The notes beneath the pieces were generated by a model, which did not search any database, had not been told where the DNA came from, and saw only the letters and a list, made by a program, of their open reading frames with translations. From contig CBDIHP010000048.1 in assembly GCA_965279195.1 (NCBI GenBank), positions 434,001 to 498,000 on the forward strand: a DNA stretch of 64,000 nucleotides, in the 5' to 3' direction. Shown piece after piece: positions 25,561 through 34,215 of the stretch (position 1 is its first letter; each line of letters begins with the position of its first letter). A program made the translations under genes and the position numbers. This stretch comes from CBDIHP01 sp965279195 (GTDB taxonomy: Bacteria; Planctomycetota; Planctomycetia; Isosphaerales; Isosphaeraceae).

Positions 25561-26709
25561 TCACAGCACCCCGGCCGTGATCTCGGTCAGAGCAGTGAGG
25601 AAGGCATCAATGTCGGCCGAGGTGTTGAATGGGCCGGGGGAGAGGCGGATGGTGCCGTCGGGGAAGGTGCCGAGATTCTTGTGGATGTAGGGGGCGCAGT
25701 GGAGCCCCGGGCGGATGCCGATGTCGAAGGACGTGTCGAGGATCGCTCCGATGTCCTGCGGCGTGAGGCCGTCGGGCACGATCAGGGAGAGGGCCCCGAC
25801 GTGCCGGGCGGGGTCCCACTTGCCGGCGACCTGCCAGGCGTCGTTGGAACCGACCCAGTCCACCACGCGCTGGAGGAGCGAGACCTCCTCGCGGAGGAGA
25901 TGCTCGACGCCCTGCGCCTCGACCCAGGCGATCCCCGCCGTGAGCCCCGCGACGCCCAGGACGTTCGGCGTGCCGCCTTCGAGGAAGTAGGGGAGTTGCG
26001 TCGGCTGGGTCTCGCTCGACGAATCGCCGCCCGTGCCGCCCTCTCGCCAGGCGGACGGGGTGGAACGGGGCCCGACGTAGAGGGCCCCGGTGCCGGTCGG
26101 GCCGTAGAGGGCCTTGTGGCCGGGGAAGGCGAGGAAGTCGATCGGCGTGGCCTGGAGGTCGAGCTTGACCACACCCGCTGTCTGTGCGGAGTCGACCAGG
26201 AACAGGGCCTCGTGCTCGCGGACGATCGGGGCGATGTCCTCGATCGGCTGGAGCGTTCCGAGGACGTTCGAAGCGTGCGTCAGCGCGACGAGCCTGGTAT
26301 GCGGCCTGAGCGCCGCCTTCACCTGCTCCGGCTCGATGTAGCCGCCGACGGAGACCAGGCGGGTGAGTTCGATCACCCCGGCCTTCTCCAGGGCGCGGAG
26401 CGGGCGGCTGACGGAGTTGTGCTCAAGATCCGACGTGATCACATGATCGCACGGCCGGACCGTGCCCTTGATGGCGATGTTCAGGGCGTCGGTGCAGTTG
26501 AGCGTGAAGATCCATCGGCCCGGGCCTTCGCCGTGGAAGTGGCGGTTCAGCGCGTGCCGCCCGTCGTCGAGCGACCGCTCGGCCTCGACCGCCATGCGGT
26601 GCCCCGCCCGCCCGGGGTTCGCGAGCTTCGTCCTCGCGAACGCGTCGAGCGTCTGATAGACCGGCTCGGGCTTGGGGAAACTCGTCGCGGCGTTGTCGAG
26701 GTAGATCAT
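25561..26709 (-). CDS. cysteine desulfurase-like aminotransferase class V enzyme
   Basis: A 382-residue PLP enzyme. PLP-binding Lys is in FPGHKALYGPTGTG, the aldehyde-neighbour His in DLEHNSVSRPL, and the substrate-Cys-type motif RPGLHCAPYIHKNLGTF carries the active Cys. The pattern fits the family-type desulfurase group (EF2568-like) rather than IscS. It would take sulfur from cysteine as a persulfide and release alanine. It is the last of four same-strand genes (threonine synthase-like, MoaD/ThiS-like, MoeB/ThiF-like), which points to sulfur supply for the small sulfur carrier. The start at 26709 lies right before MIYLDNAATSFPKP; the open frame upstream runs into a repeat. Confidence 0.92.
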   Translation of the reverse strand: MIYLDNAATSFPKPEPVYQTLDAFARTKLANPGRAGHRMAVEAERSLDDGRHALNRHFHGEGPGRWIFTLNCTDALNIAIKGTVRPCDHVITSDLEHNSVSRPLRALEKAGVIELTRLVSVGGYIEPEQVKAALRPHTRLVALTHASNVLGTLQPIEDIAPIVREHEALFLVDSAQTAGVVKLDLQATPIDFLAFPGHKALYGPTGTGALYVGPRSTPSAWREGGTGGDSSSETQPTQLPYFLEGGTPNVLGVAGLTAGIAWVEAQGVEHLLREEVSLLQRVVDWVGSNDAWQVAGKWDPARHVGALSLIVPDGLTPQDIGAILDTSFDIGIRPGLHCAPYIHKNLGTFPDGTIRLSPGPFNTSADIDAFLTALTEITAGVL

Positions 26710-26736
26710 GGCGATGCTCTGGAGTTGGGAGGGGAG

Positions 26737-26860
26737 TTGAACCACAGAGACACAGAGGGCACGGAGGAAAATGTGAGATTTGAAAAGAACAAGGATTTCA
26801 ATTCTTTTCTGAGGATCTCTCTCGATTCCCCTCTGCGTTCTCTGTGCCTCTGTGGTTCAA
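26737..26860. repeat. dispersed long inverted repeat, family B, copy 2
   Basis: Arms at 26737-26757 (TTGAACCACAGAGACACAGAG) and 26840-26860 match as an inverted repeat with one mismatch. It fills the gap between the desulfurase-like and MoeB/ThiF-like genes, so it would lie inside the transcript if these genes are one operon. Confidence 0.85.
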
Positions 26861-26871
26861 TCCCGTTTTCT

Positions 26872-27933
26872 TCAATTTCCCACGAACCGTGCGTAGAGCG
26901 TGCGGGCCTTGGCGATGTCGTTGGTGCCCTTGATGATGGCGCGGCCGTCGGGGAAGACGGTGAATTCGTAGCCCTCGGTGGCGAACCGCAGCATGAAGGC
27001 GTTGTGGCGGACGTCGCCCAGCGAGGTCAGCCGCGAGGCCATCTCGGCGAAGTTCAGCGGGTCCTTGCGCCTCGTGGCGATCTGGACGGCGTTGCGCCCG
27101 CAGAGCGTCGTGGTGTGCGAGCCGAGTTCGCCGTCGAGCCAGGAGAATTCCTTGCGCTGGCAACACGGGCAGTCGACCTTGCCGAGCAGGCCGGCGACCT
27201 TGAGCTTCCGGAACTGCCAGTCCCAGAGGTCGATCATGATGAGTTCTTTGTTCAGGGCGTCGTACGCGCCCGAGAGCACCTTGATCGCCTCGACGGCCTC
27301 GAACGACGCGATCACGGCGACCGCGGGGCCGAGCACGCCGGCCGTCTCGCAGGTCGGGGTCATGCCGGGGGGGGGCGAGTCCTCGACCACGCAGCGCAGG
27401 CAGGGTGTGATGCCCGGCCGGATGGTCATGGTCTGGCCCTCGCTGCCGATCACGCCGCCGAAGATCCAGGGCTTGTTCAGCTTCACCGCCGCGTCGTTGA
27501 TGAGGTAACGCGTCTCGAAGTTGTCGGTGCCGTCGAGGATCAGGTCGGCGTCGGAGACGAGGTCGATGATGTTCGTGTGGTCGATGTCGGTGACGACGGC
27601 CTCGACGTGGATCGAGGAGTTGATCGCCCGGATCTTCCGCGCGGCGGCCTCGGCCTTGGGGAGGTTCTCGGCGACGTCGTTCTCGTCGAAGAGGATCTGG
27701 CGCTGGAGGTTGTGGGTCTCGATGAAGTCGCGGTCGACGATCCGGAGGTGTCCGACCCCCGCGCGGGCCAGGTGGTTCGCCAGGACGGTCCCGAGCGCGC
27801 CGCAGCCGCAGATGGTGACGCGGGATTCCAGGAGCTTCTGCTGGCCCGCCTCACCCAGCGCGGGGAACCGGACCTGCCGGCTGTATCGGTCGAGGGCGTC
27901 GGGGACCGGTGTCAGATTCGGGGCCGTGGACAT
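26872..27933 (-). CDS. MoeB/ThiF/HesA family adenylyltransferase
   Basis: A 353-residue E1-like enzyme: RYSRQVRFPALGEAGQQKLLESRV at the start, ATP-binding GCGALGTVLANHLARAGVG, the Asp of DGTDNFETRYLIND, and two zinc-binding pairs (CLRC about residue 185, CPCC about residue 250). The crossover-loop Cys is in PTCETAGVLGP. It adenylates the C-terminal Gly of a ubiquitin-like sulfur carrier. No rhodanese domain is fused; instead there is a 95-residue tail with FTVFPDGRAIIKGT and ARTLYARFVGN. The carrier gene lies 53 bp upstream and a desulfurase-like gene downstream. Confidence 0.94.
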   Translation of the reverse strand: MSTAPNLTPVPDALDRYSRQVRFPALGEAGQQKLLESRVTICGCGALGTVLANHLARAGVGHLRIVDRDFIETHNLQRQILFDENDVAENLPKAEAAARKIRAINSSIHVEAVVTDIDHTNIIDLVSDADLILDGTDNFETRYLINDAAVKLNKPWIFGGVIGSEGQTMTIRPGITPCLRCVVEDSPPPGMTPTCETAGVLGPAVAVIASFEAVEAIKVLSGAYDALNKELIMIDLWDWQFRKLKVAGLLGKVDCPCCQRKEFSWLDGELGSHTTTLCGRNAVQIATRRKDPLNFAEMASRLTSLGDVRHNAFMLRFATEGYEFTVFPDGRAIIKGTNDIAKARTLYARFVGN

Positions 27934-27986
27934 CGTCCTGTTCTCATCCTTCTATCGGGGCTGGGGCTCGGGTCGGCCGTCCGTTC

Positions 27987-28259
27987 TCAACCGCCGGCCA
28001 CGGCCGGGATGATGCTGACCTCGTCCTTCTCGGCGACGGCGGTGTCGAGGTCGTCGAGGAAGCGGATGTCTTCGTTGTTCACGTAGACATTCACGAACCG
28101 GCGGAGTTCGCCCGCGTCGTCGAAGATCTTCTCGACGAATGTCGGGAACTGGGCGCCGAGGGCCTTGAGGACCTCGCCGACGTTCGAGCCGGCGGCTTCG
28201 ACGCTGTCCTGGCCGCCGGTGGTCGGGCGGAGCGGGGTCGGGATGCGGACGACGGGCAT
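27987..28259 (-). CDS. MoaD/ThiS family sulfur carrier protein
   Basis: A 90-residue ubiquitin-like protein ending in the diagnostic Gly-Gly (IIPAVAGG). The fold pattern VVRIPTPLRP, a helix VGEVLKALGAQFP, VNVYVNNEDIRFL and TAVAEKDEVSII is typical of the MoaD group with a short N-terminus. The end is adenylated by the partner E1 (next gene) and converted to a thiocarboxylate, the sulfur donor for cofactor or amino-acid synthesis. The start at 28257-28259 was chosen because the family starts here; no strong ribosome-binding site is visible. Confidence 0.93.
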   Translation of the reverse strand: MPVVRIPTPLRPTTGGQDSVEAAGSNVGEVLKALGAQFPTFVEKIFDDAGELRRFVNVYVNNEDIRFLDDLDTAVAEKDEVSIIPAVAGG

Positions 28260-28327
28260 TGGCGGTCTCGGATCAAAATAAGTGAAGAACTTCGGCCATT
28301 CGAGCGTGAAGCCGGACGGAGCGCTGG

Positions 28328-28479
28328 GCGCGGGTCTCCAGACCCCGCCCCTACCTTCCTCGAAGGGAACCAGCCGATCGGGTCTCCAGACCCGTTTCGA
28401 GGCGAATTCGAACCGATCTGGAGACCGGGGAGGGGTGGGCCTCGTGGCGGGGGCAAGGGCGGGGTCTGGAGACCCGCGC
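28328..28479. repeat. inverted repeat, family C, between carrier and threonine synthase-like genes
   Basis: A perfect 23-bp inverted repeat, 28328-28350 against 28457-28479 (CGGGTCTCCAGACCCCGCCC and complement). A second, shorter palindrome, CGGGTCTCCAGACCCG, sits inside at about 28379-28394 and GATCTGGAGACC at 28415-28426. The block interrupts the four-gene group. Confidence 0.8.
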
Positions 28480-28513
28480 CTTCGGCTCAGACGGTCCAGG
28501 GCGGCTTGAGGGG

Positions 28514-29806
28514 TCAGACGATCGCCAGGTCGGCTTCGGCCTCGACCGGGCCTTCGACGAGGGCCTGGAACTCCTCCATGGTCGGCTGGATGACGACCGG
28601 GCGGGCGATCTTGTTGAGGAGGGCTTCCTGGGTCTTGAGGCCGTTGCCGGTGATGCAGAGGACGGTGGAGCCGTCGCGGTCGATCTTGCCCTGTTCGAGG
28701 AGCTTCATCGCGACCGCGAGGGTGACGCCGCCGGCGGTCTCGGCGAAGATGCCCTCGGTCTCCCCCAGGAGCTTCATGGCGTCGACGATCGCATCGTCGT
28801 CCACGTCCTCGCTCCAGCCGCCGGTGGACTTGATGAGCTGGCTGGCGAAGTAGCCGTCGGCCGGGTCGCCGATCGCGAGGCTCTTGGCGATCGTGTCGGG
28901 GTTGCGGACCGGCTTGACCTTCCTGGCGTCGGTCTTGACCGTGTTCGAGATCGGGTTGCAGCCCGTGGCCTGGGCGCCGAACATCTTGGTATGGACCGGG
29001 CCGTCGACGAACCCGAGCTGGCTGAACTCGGTGAACGCCTTGTGGATCTTGCCGATCAGGCTGCCGCCGGCCATGGGGGCGACGACGTGGTCGGGGAGCT
29101 TCCAGCCGAGGTCCTCGGCGATCTCGAAGCCCATCGTCTTGGAGCCTTCGGCGTAGAACGGACGGAGGTTGACGTTCACGAAACCCCAACCGTAGCGGAA
29201 GGCGATCTGCGAGCAGAGGCGGTTGACCTGGTCGTAGTTGCCCGACACGGCGACGACCTTGGCGCCGTAGATCGTCGCGCCCAGGACCTTGCCCTGTTCG
29301 AGGTTGTCCGGGATCAGGACATACGCTTCGAGCCCCGCGGCGGCGGCGTTGGCCGCGACGCTCCCCGCGAGGTTGCCGGTGGAGGCGCACCCGACGGTCT
29401 TGAAGCCCAGCTCGACCGCCTTCGAGAGCGCGACGGCGACGACGCGGTCCTTGAACGACAGCGTCGGGTGATTGACCGCGTCATTCTTGATGTAAAGCTC
29501 GGCGACGCCGAGGGCCCGGGCGAGGCGGTCGGCCTTGATCAGCGGGGTGCAGCCGACGTGCAGGCCGACGGTCGGGTCGCCGTCGATGGGGAGCAGTTCC
29601 CGGTACCGCCACATGGTCCGGGGGCGGGACTGAATGACCTGGCGATTGAGCTTCGGCGCGATGAGGTCGTAGTGATACACGACCTCCAGCGGCCCGAAGT
29701 CGTCGGTGCAGAAGTTCAGGGCCTCCTTGGGGTAGAGCTTCCCGCAGAGGCGACACTTCAGGCCCTGGACCAGTCCCTGCTCGTCTTGGTGCGACACCGT
29801 TGGCAA
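28514..29806 (-). CDS. thrC: threonine synthase or related PLP lyase
   Basis: A 430-residue fold-type II PLP enzyme. PLP Lys119 is in HPTLSFKDR; the phosphate-binding loop is CASTGNLAGSVAANAAAAG, and EGIFAETAGGVTLAVAMKLL is the third family block. An N-terminal zinc-type element CRLCGKLYP...CTDDFGPLEV is found in some threonine synthases. Threonine synthase converts O-phosphohomoserine to threonine. Because it stands upstream of MoaD/ThiS-like, MoeB/ThiF-like and desulfurase-like genes, a sulfhydrylase role like that of CysM or HcyF-type enzymes is a possible alternative; the sequence does not decide between them. Confidence 0.9.
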   Translation of the reverse strand: MPTVSHQDEQGLVQGLKCRLCGKLYPKEALNFCTDDFGPLEVVYHYDLIAPKLNRQVIQSRPRTMWRYRELLPIDGDPTVGLHVGCTPLIKADRLARALGVAELYIKNDAVNHPTLSFKDRVVAVALSKAVELGFKTVGCASTGNLAGSVAANAAAAGLEAYVLIPDNLEQGKVLGATIYGAKVVAVSGNYDQVNRLCSQIAFRYGWGFVNVNLRPFYAEGSKTMGFEIAEDLGWKLPDHVVAPMAGGSLIGKIHKAFTEFSQLGFVDGPVHTKMFGAQATGCNPISNTVKTDARKVKPVRNPDTIAKSLAIGDPADGYFASQLIKSTGGWSEDVDDDAIVDAMKLLGETEGIFAETAGGVTLAVAMKLLEQGKIDRDGSTVLCITGNGLKTQEALLNKIARPVVIQPTMEEFQALVEGPVEAEADLAIV

Positions 29807-30746
29807 TCTCCCTCGGCTTTATGCTCGGCCCGTGCGTCTGTGCTGGCTCGCGACGGCGCGTCGATCCCTTTGGGGCAGGCCCGGCGAGCCCTGGAGGCCC
29901 GCCGGCGTGCACATGCTCGATCCAAAGACATGACGTCGCCAGGCGACGAACCCTGCTGGAGGGGACGGGCGAAACGAGACGAACCGATCTGCCGCGCGGA
30001 GACGCGATGGGGTGGCCAGGTGTGGCTGTGCCGCGATCCCGATGCTGTGGCATCAGAACCGTTGACCTGGACCATCTTATCTGTCCCATCAGCGAGGGCC
30101 GACCTTGAGGTCGATCCCCTTCGCAGGGCAGGAGTTAGCACCAGCATCCGCGGAATTGCGGACCGGTTGCTGTGGCGTCGTCGGGCCCGTCCCTCAGCCA
30201 CTCTGGATAAGATGCGCACCGAATTGTGAGACCCAAGTCTATCCCCGGCACCGGCCTCACGTCAAGCGATCCGACTGCGACAGTTTCCCATGCCTGACGC
30301 CCGGCGGCATCAGCGACTGTTCCGAAGGATGATCGGTCGGGACATCGCACGGGAAAACCGCTGCATTGGCGAGCTTTTCCGTGCGCGCCTGCCGCCGTCG
30401 CCTACGCTTGAGTGTGAGGCACCCCCCCTCCTCACGGGACACCGACCCAGTCGTCGATTGCGGTCTTGCGTCCATTTTGCGGGCGGGTCGAACGTGCTCC
30501 GAAGAGATCCATAAATCAATCAGTGCATGGACGGCAAATGTTTGGACGCGGCGACGGGATGGGCTCGTCACGCCGGGCAGGGCCCCTCGTCTAGCCCGGA
30601 GGGCGAGGCCGGGAACACCGGGCATCGGCGAGCGCGGCGGTAGGCCCTCGGGGCCGCTTCGAGATCATCCCGGCATCATGAGGATCCCGCTCGAGCGAGA
30701 AGACACGGCGAAGACTCGACGAATCGCAACCCGGAGATGGACACCG
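29807..30746. other. gene-free region of 940 bp
   Basis: Between the divergent threonine synthase-like gene and the sedolisin-like peptidase. Open frames exist on both strands but show no family pattern and no ribosome-binding site, and I judge them non-coding. No tRNA, riboswitch or clear hairpin was recognised. The length is unusual for this window. Confidence 0.5.
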
Positions 30747-33551
30747 ATGTCTCGCAGCATCCGCGCCTCTCGGCGGCCTCAACTGCATCGCCTCTCGTTG
30801 TTCGTGGAACGGCTGGAAATCCGCGAGGTCCTCAGCGGCCCGTCCGTGGCCGGGGTCTCGGTCGCCCCGCTGTTCCGGCTCACGCCGTCCGGCGGCGTGA
30901 TCTCGCCACACGGCAGCCTGGCCCCGCCCTCCTCGGCGAAGACCCCCTCGCAGATCCGGACGGCCTACGGCTTCAACGGCATCACCTTCAACGGCGTCAT
31001 CGGCGACGGCACCGGTCAGACGATCGCGATCCTCGACGCCTACGACGACCCGAACATCCAGGCCGACCTGAACACGTTCTCGAGCGCCTTCGGCTTGCCG
31101 GTCACGACCATCACCAAGGTCAACCAGAACGGCGGCATGACTTATCCCACGACCGACACCCCCGGCGGCTGGGCCACCGAGATCGCGCTCGACGTCGAGT
31201 GGGCCCACGCGGTGGCACCCGGGGCGAAGATCCTCCTCGTCGAGGCCAGCTCGGCGTATGACAGCGACCTGCTCGCGGCGGTTGACTATGCGGCCGCGCA
31301 CGCCAGTGTGGTCTCGATGAGCTGGGGCGGCGGGGAGTTCTCGGGCCAGACGACCTACGACACCCACTTCAAGAAGGCGGGCGTGTCGTTCGTGGCCTCC
31401 TCCGGCGACAACGGCGCGCCGATCTCCTGGCCGGCGGCGTCGGCCAACGTGCTCTCCGTCGGCGGGACCAAGCTCAAGCTGGGGAGCGGGTCGGTTTACG
31501 CCAGCGAGAGCGGCTGGAGCGGCTCCGGCGGCGGCCCGAGCGCCTATTTCAGCCAGCCCGCCTATCAGGCCGGCGTCGTCACCCAGACGACCACGAAGCG
31601 GGCCAACCCCGACGTCGCCTATGACGGCGACCCCAGCTCGGGCTTTGCGGTCTACGACTCCTTCGGCGCCACCGGCACGGCCAACTGGATCCAGGTCGGC
31701 GGCACGAGCGCGGGGGCCCCGCAGTGGGCGGCGTTGCTGGCCATCGCCAACCAGGGCAGGGCCCTCGGCGGCCTGGCCGCGCTCGACGCCACGAGTCCGA
31801 CCGAGGTCATGACGGCCCTCTACAAGAACGCCAGCACCGGCATCTTCCACGACGTCACCACGGGCTCCAGCGCCGGTTCGCCCACCTATTCGGCCACCAC
31901 GGGGTACGATTACGTGACCGGCCTCGGCTCGCCCAGGGCCAACCTCGTGATCCCCGCCCTCGTCGGCACGCCGGCCGTCACGCCCGACCACCTGGTCGTC
32001 TCGGCTCCGACCTCCGCCGTGGCAGGGACCAGCTTTACCGTCACAATCACCGCGCAGAAAGCCGGCAACGCGACCGATGCGGCCTACACCGGCACCGTCA
32101 AGTTCGCCTCGACCGACGCTCTGGCGGGACTGCCGGCGAACTACACGTTCACGACGGCCGACAAGGGCGCGCACACCTTCACGGTCACGCTCAAGACGGC
32201 CGGATCCCAGACGGTGACCGCGACCGATACTGTCACCGCCGCGACCGTCGGCACGACCTCGGCGATCAACGTGAGCCCGGCGGCGGCCAACTCAATCGGA
32301 TTGACCGGCCTGGGGTCGTCGGTGAGCCTGGGCGTCGGCCAGACGTTCACGGTGACCGCGAAGGATGCGTATGGGAACGTCGCCACCGGCTTCACCGGGA
32401 CGTTGACGTTCACCAGCACCGACGCCTCCGCCGGACTCCCTGGGGCCTATACGTTCGCGGCCGTCGACAAGGGCGTGCACGGTTTCACGGTGACCTTCAA
32501 CACGCCCGGCACCCAGACCTTGACGGCCAGCTCGGGAGCGAGCCTGTCGGCCTCGGCGACGGTCAGCGTCGGCCTGGCCGCCCCGACGAATCTGGGTGCG
32601 TCGGCGGTCAGCACGTCGCAGATCAACCTGTCGTGGACCGCCGCCAGCGGGGCGTCAGGCTACGCGATCGAGCGGAGCGCAAACGGCTCGACCGGCTGGG
32701 CGCAGACCGGCACCACGACGACGGCCACGACCTTCAACGATACCGGACTGACCGCCGGCACGACCTATTCCTACCGCGTCCGCGCCACCAGCGGTTCGAC
32801 GACCTCGGGCTACAGCAACACCGCCTCGGCCACCACGGTCTCGAACGTCGCCACGACCGGCTCGCTCTGGAGCAGCACCTACAAGCCGGCCCAGGACTAC
32901 TACGCGTACGGCAACTACGAGCTGGGCGTGAAGTTCCGCTCCGACGTCGCCGGCTCGGTAACGGGCGTGAGGTTCTACAAGCAGACATGGATGGGCGGGG
33001 TGACCCACGTCGGCCACCTGTGGTCCTCGACCGGGACGCTCCTCGCCACGGCCCTGTTCACCGGCGAGACGTCCTCCGGCTGGCAGTCGGTGAAGTTCTC
33101 GCGCCCGGTTTCGATCGCGGCGAACGCGACCTACATCGTGTCGTTCTCGACCGGCGGCGGGTACTTCGGAATCACCTCGACCGGCTTCACCAGCTCCGGC
33201 GTGGATAACGGCTCCTTGCACGCGCCGTCGAACGCGGCGGCGGGGGGCAACGGCGTCTACGGCGCCGCCGGGACCTTCCCCTCGACCAGCGGCAACGGCA
33301 TGAACTTCTGGGCCGACCTGACCTTCACGACCAGCACCTCGGCCGGGGCTTTGGCGAAGGCGGCGAAGTCGCCCTCGACCGGTTCGAACACGCTGACCAC
33401 GACGTTTGCCATCCTCGGTTTGACGTCGAATACGGTCTCCCTCTCGACTCCGAAGTACGCACCCACCCGCCTGGGCGTGAACCCCTGGTCCTACCGCCGG
33501 GGAAGCTCGCCCGCACAGGGCCTCCAGTCCGGCCGGGTTGGCCTGGGCTGA
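30747..33551 (+). CDS. secreted sedolisin-type (S53) serine peptidase with FnIII and DUF4082 domains
   Basis: A 934-residue protein. The N-terminus has a planctomycete-type LFVERLEIREVLS segment at 18-30. The peptidase domain spans about 65-400 with Glu145 and Asp149 (TEIALDVEWAHA), the oxyanion-hole Asp221 (SSGDNG) and Ser321 (GGTSAGAPQWAAL); a calcium-site region includes FHDVTTGSS and YDYVTGLGSP. Then come two Big-like domains (about 420-510, 520-610), one fibronectin-III domain (about 615-705) and a DUF4082-like domain (YYAYGNYELGVKFRSDVAG to AANATYIVSF). The usual N-terminal prodomain of S53 enzymes is absent or reduced. ATG 30747 has GGAG about 11 bases upstream. Confidence 0.88.
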   Translation: MSRSIRASRRPQLHRLSLFVERLEIREVLSGPSVAGVSVAPLFRLTPSGGVISPHGSLAPPSSAKTPSQIRTAYGFNGITFNGVIGDGTGQTIAILDAYDDPNIQADLNTFSSAFGLPVTTITKVNQNGGMTYPTTDTPGGWATEIALDVEWAHAVAPGAKILLVEASSAYDSDLLAAVDYAAAHASVVSMSWGGGEFSGQTTYDTHFKKAGVSFVASSGDNGAPISWPAASANVLSVGGTKLKLGSGSVYASESGWSGSGGGPSAYFSQPAYQAGVVTQTTTKRANPDVAYDGDPSSGFAVYDSFGATGTANWIQVGGTSAGAPQWAALLAIANQGRALGGLAALDATSPTEVMTALYKNASTGIFHDVTTGSSAGSPTYSATTGYDYVTGLGSPRANLVIPALVGTPAVTPDHLVVSAPTSAVAGTSFTVTITAQKAGNATDAAYTGTVKFASTDALAGLPANYTFTTADKGAHTFTVTLKTAGSQTVTATDTVTAATVGTTSAINVSPAAANSIGLTGLGSSVSLGVGQTFTVTAKDAYGNVATGFTGTLTFTSTDASAGLPGAYTFAAVDKGVHGFTVTFNTPGTQTLTASSGASLSASATVSVGLAAPTNLGASAVSTSQINLSWTAASGASGYAIERSANGSTGWAQTGTTTTATTFNDTGLTAGTTYSYRVRATSGSTTSGYSNTASATTVSNVATTGSLWSSTYKPAQDYYAYGNYELGVKFRSDVAGSVTGVRFYKQTWMGGVTHVGHLWSSTGTLLATALFTGETSSGWQSVKFSRPVSIAANATYIVSFSTGGGYFGITSTGFTSSGVDNGSLHAPSNAAAGGNGVYGAAGTFPSTSGNGMNFWADLTFTTSTSAGALAKAAKSPSTGSNTLTTTFAILGLTSNTVSLSTPKYAPTRLGVNPWSYRRGSSPAQGLQSGRVGLG

Positions 33552-33586
33552 TCGTCGTCGCGGAGCCATCTCGCCAATCAACTTCC

Positions 33587-33621
33587 AGGGCGGGCCCTCC
33601 GCAAGGGGGCCCGCCCTTTTT
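33587..33621 (+). terminator. rho-independent terminator after the peptidase gene
   Basis: An 11-bp stem (AGGGCGGGCCC at 33587-33597 with GGGCCCGCCCT at 33607-33617), a 9-base loop and TTTTT. It begins 36 bp after the stop of the sedolisin-like gene. Confidence 0.9.
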
Positions 33622-33730
33622 GTCGGTAGCCGCGGGGCATGCAGGGCGATAGGATCGATGGGGTGGGAACGCGCCGCCGACGGGTCAGGTTCCGACCGGC
33701 CCCGAATCCCCATACGACCGAGGATCGCCC

Positions 33731-34204
33731 ATGCGGATCCGCCTGTGGCAGTTCCGGCTCCGTTTCCTGATGATCGCGGTCGCCCTCATCGCCGTGGCCC
33801 TGGCGACGGGCTATCCGGCGCGGGCCTGGCGACATTTCACATCGGTCCGGTCCTACGCCGACCACCTCGATCGCCTGGCTGTGTCTTACCGCATGCAGGC
33901 GAGTCGTTATCGCGACTGCGTCGCTACACAGCCGCCGGGGGGCACGGCCTACTGTGACAACGCGTGCATACATTATAGTGGAACGTCATCGGCGGGCAGT
34001 GCTGCTGCTGCCCTACGCACCACTGAGAAGGCCCACCAAGTGGTCGCCGGGGGCTACGAGCGGGCCGCGGCCGTGCTCCGGGCCGGGGCCCTCCGCTTCC
34101 GATTGAAGTCAATCGGTTGGCCCGGCACCGAAAGGCTGGGTGGGGGGGATGAGTGGGACGACGCCCAGCGTATTGTTGTACACTACCAGTGCAACACGTA
34201 CTGA
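33731..34204 (+). CDS. small membrane-anchored protein, unknown function
   Basis: A 157-residue protein that starts with a basic LWQFRLRFLMIAVALIAVALA segment, a planctomycete-type anchor in which R-F-R-x-x-F/L-M-I-A-V recurs. The rest is a helix-rich region with two regularly spaced Ala-rich helices and several Cys (DCV, CDNAC). No enzyme motif; I do not recognise the rest. ATG 33731 gives the anchor exactly at the start. The methyltransferase gene follows 11 bp later on the same strand. Confidence 0.6.
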   Translation: MRIRLWQFRLRFLMIAVALIAVALATGYPARAWRHFTSVRSYADHLDRLAVSYRMQASRYRDCVATQPPGGTAYCDNACIHYSGTSSAGSAAAALRTTEKAHQVVAGGYERAAAVLRAGALRFRLKSIGWPGTERLGGGDEWDDAQRIVVHYQCNTY

Positions 34205-34215
34205 GGGACGCGTGA

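Noticed and set aside
28328..28510. CRISPR-like array of GGGTCTCCAGACC units
   Set aside because: Units are inverted, not direct repeats; spacing is irregular and there are no spacers or cas genes.
29481..30219. Minus-strand frames upstream of the threonine synthase-like gene
   Set aside because: Low-complexity Arg/Ser/Pro peptides with no ribosome-binding site and no family pattern.
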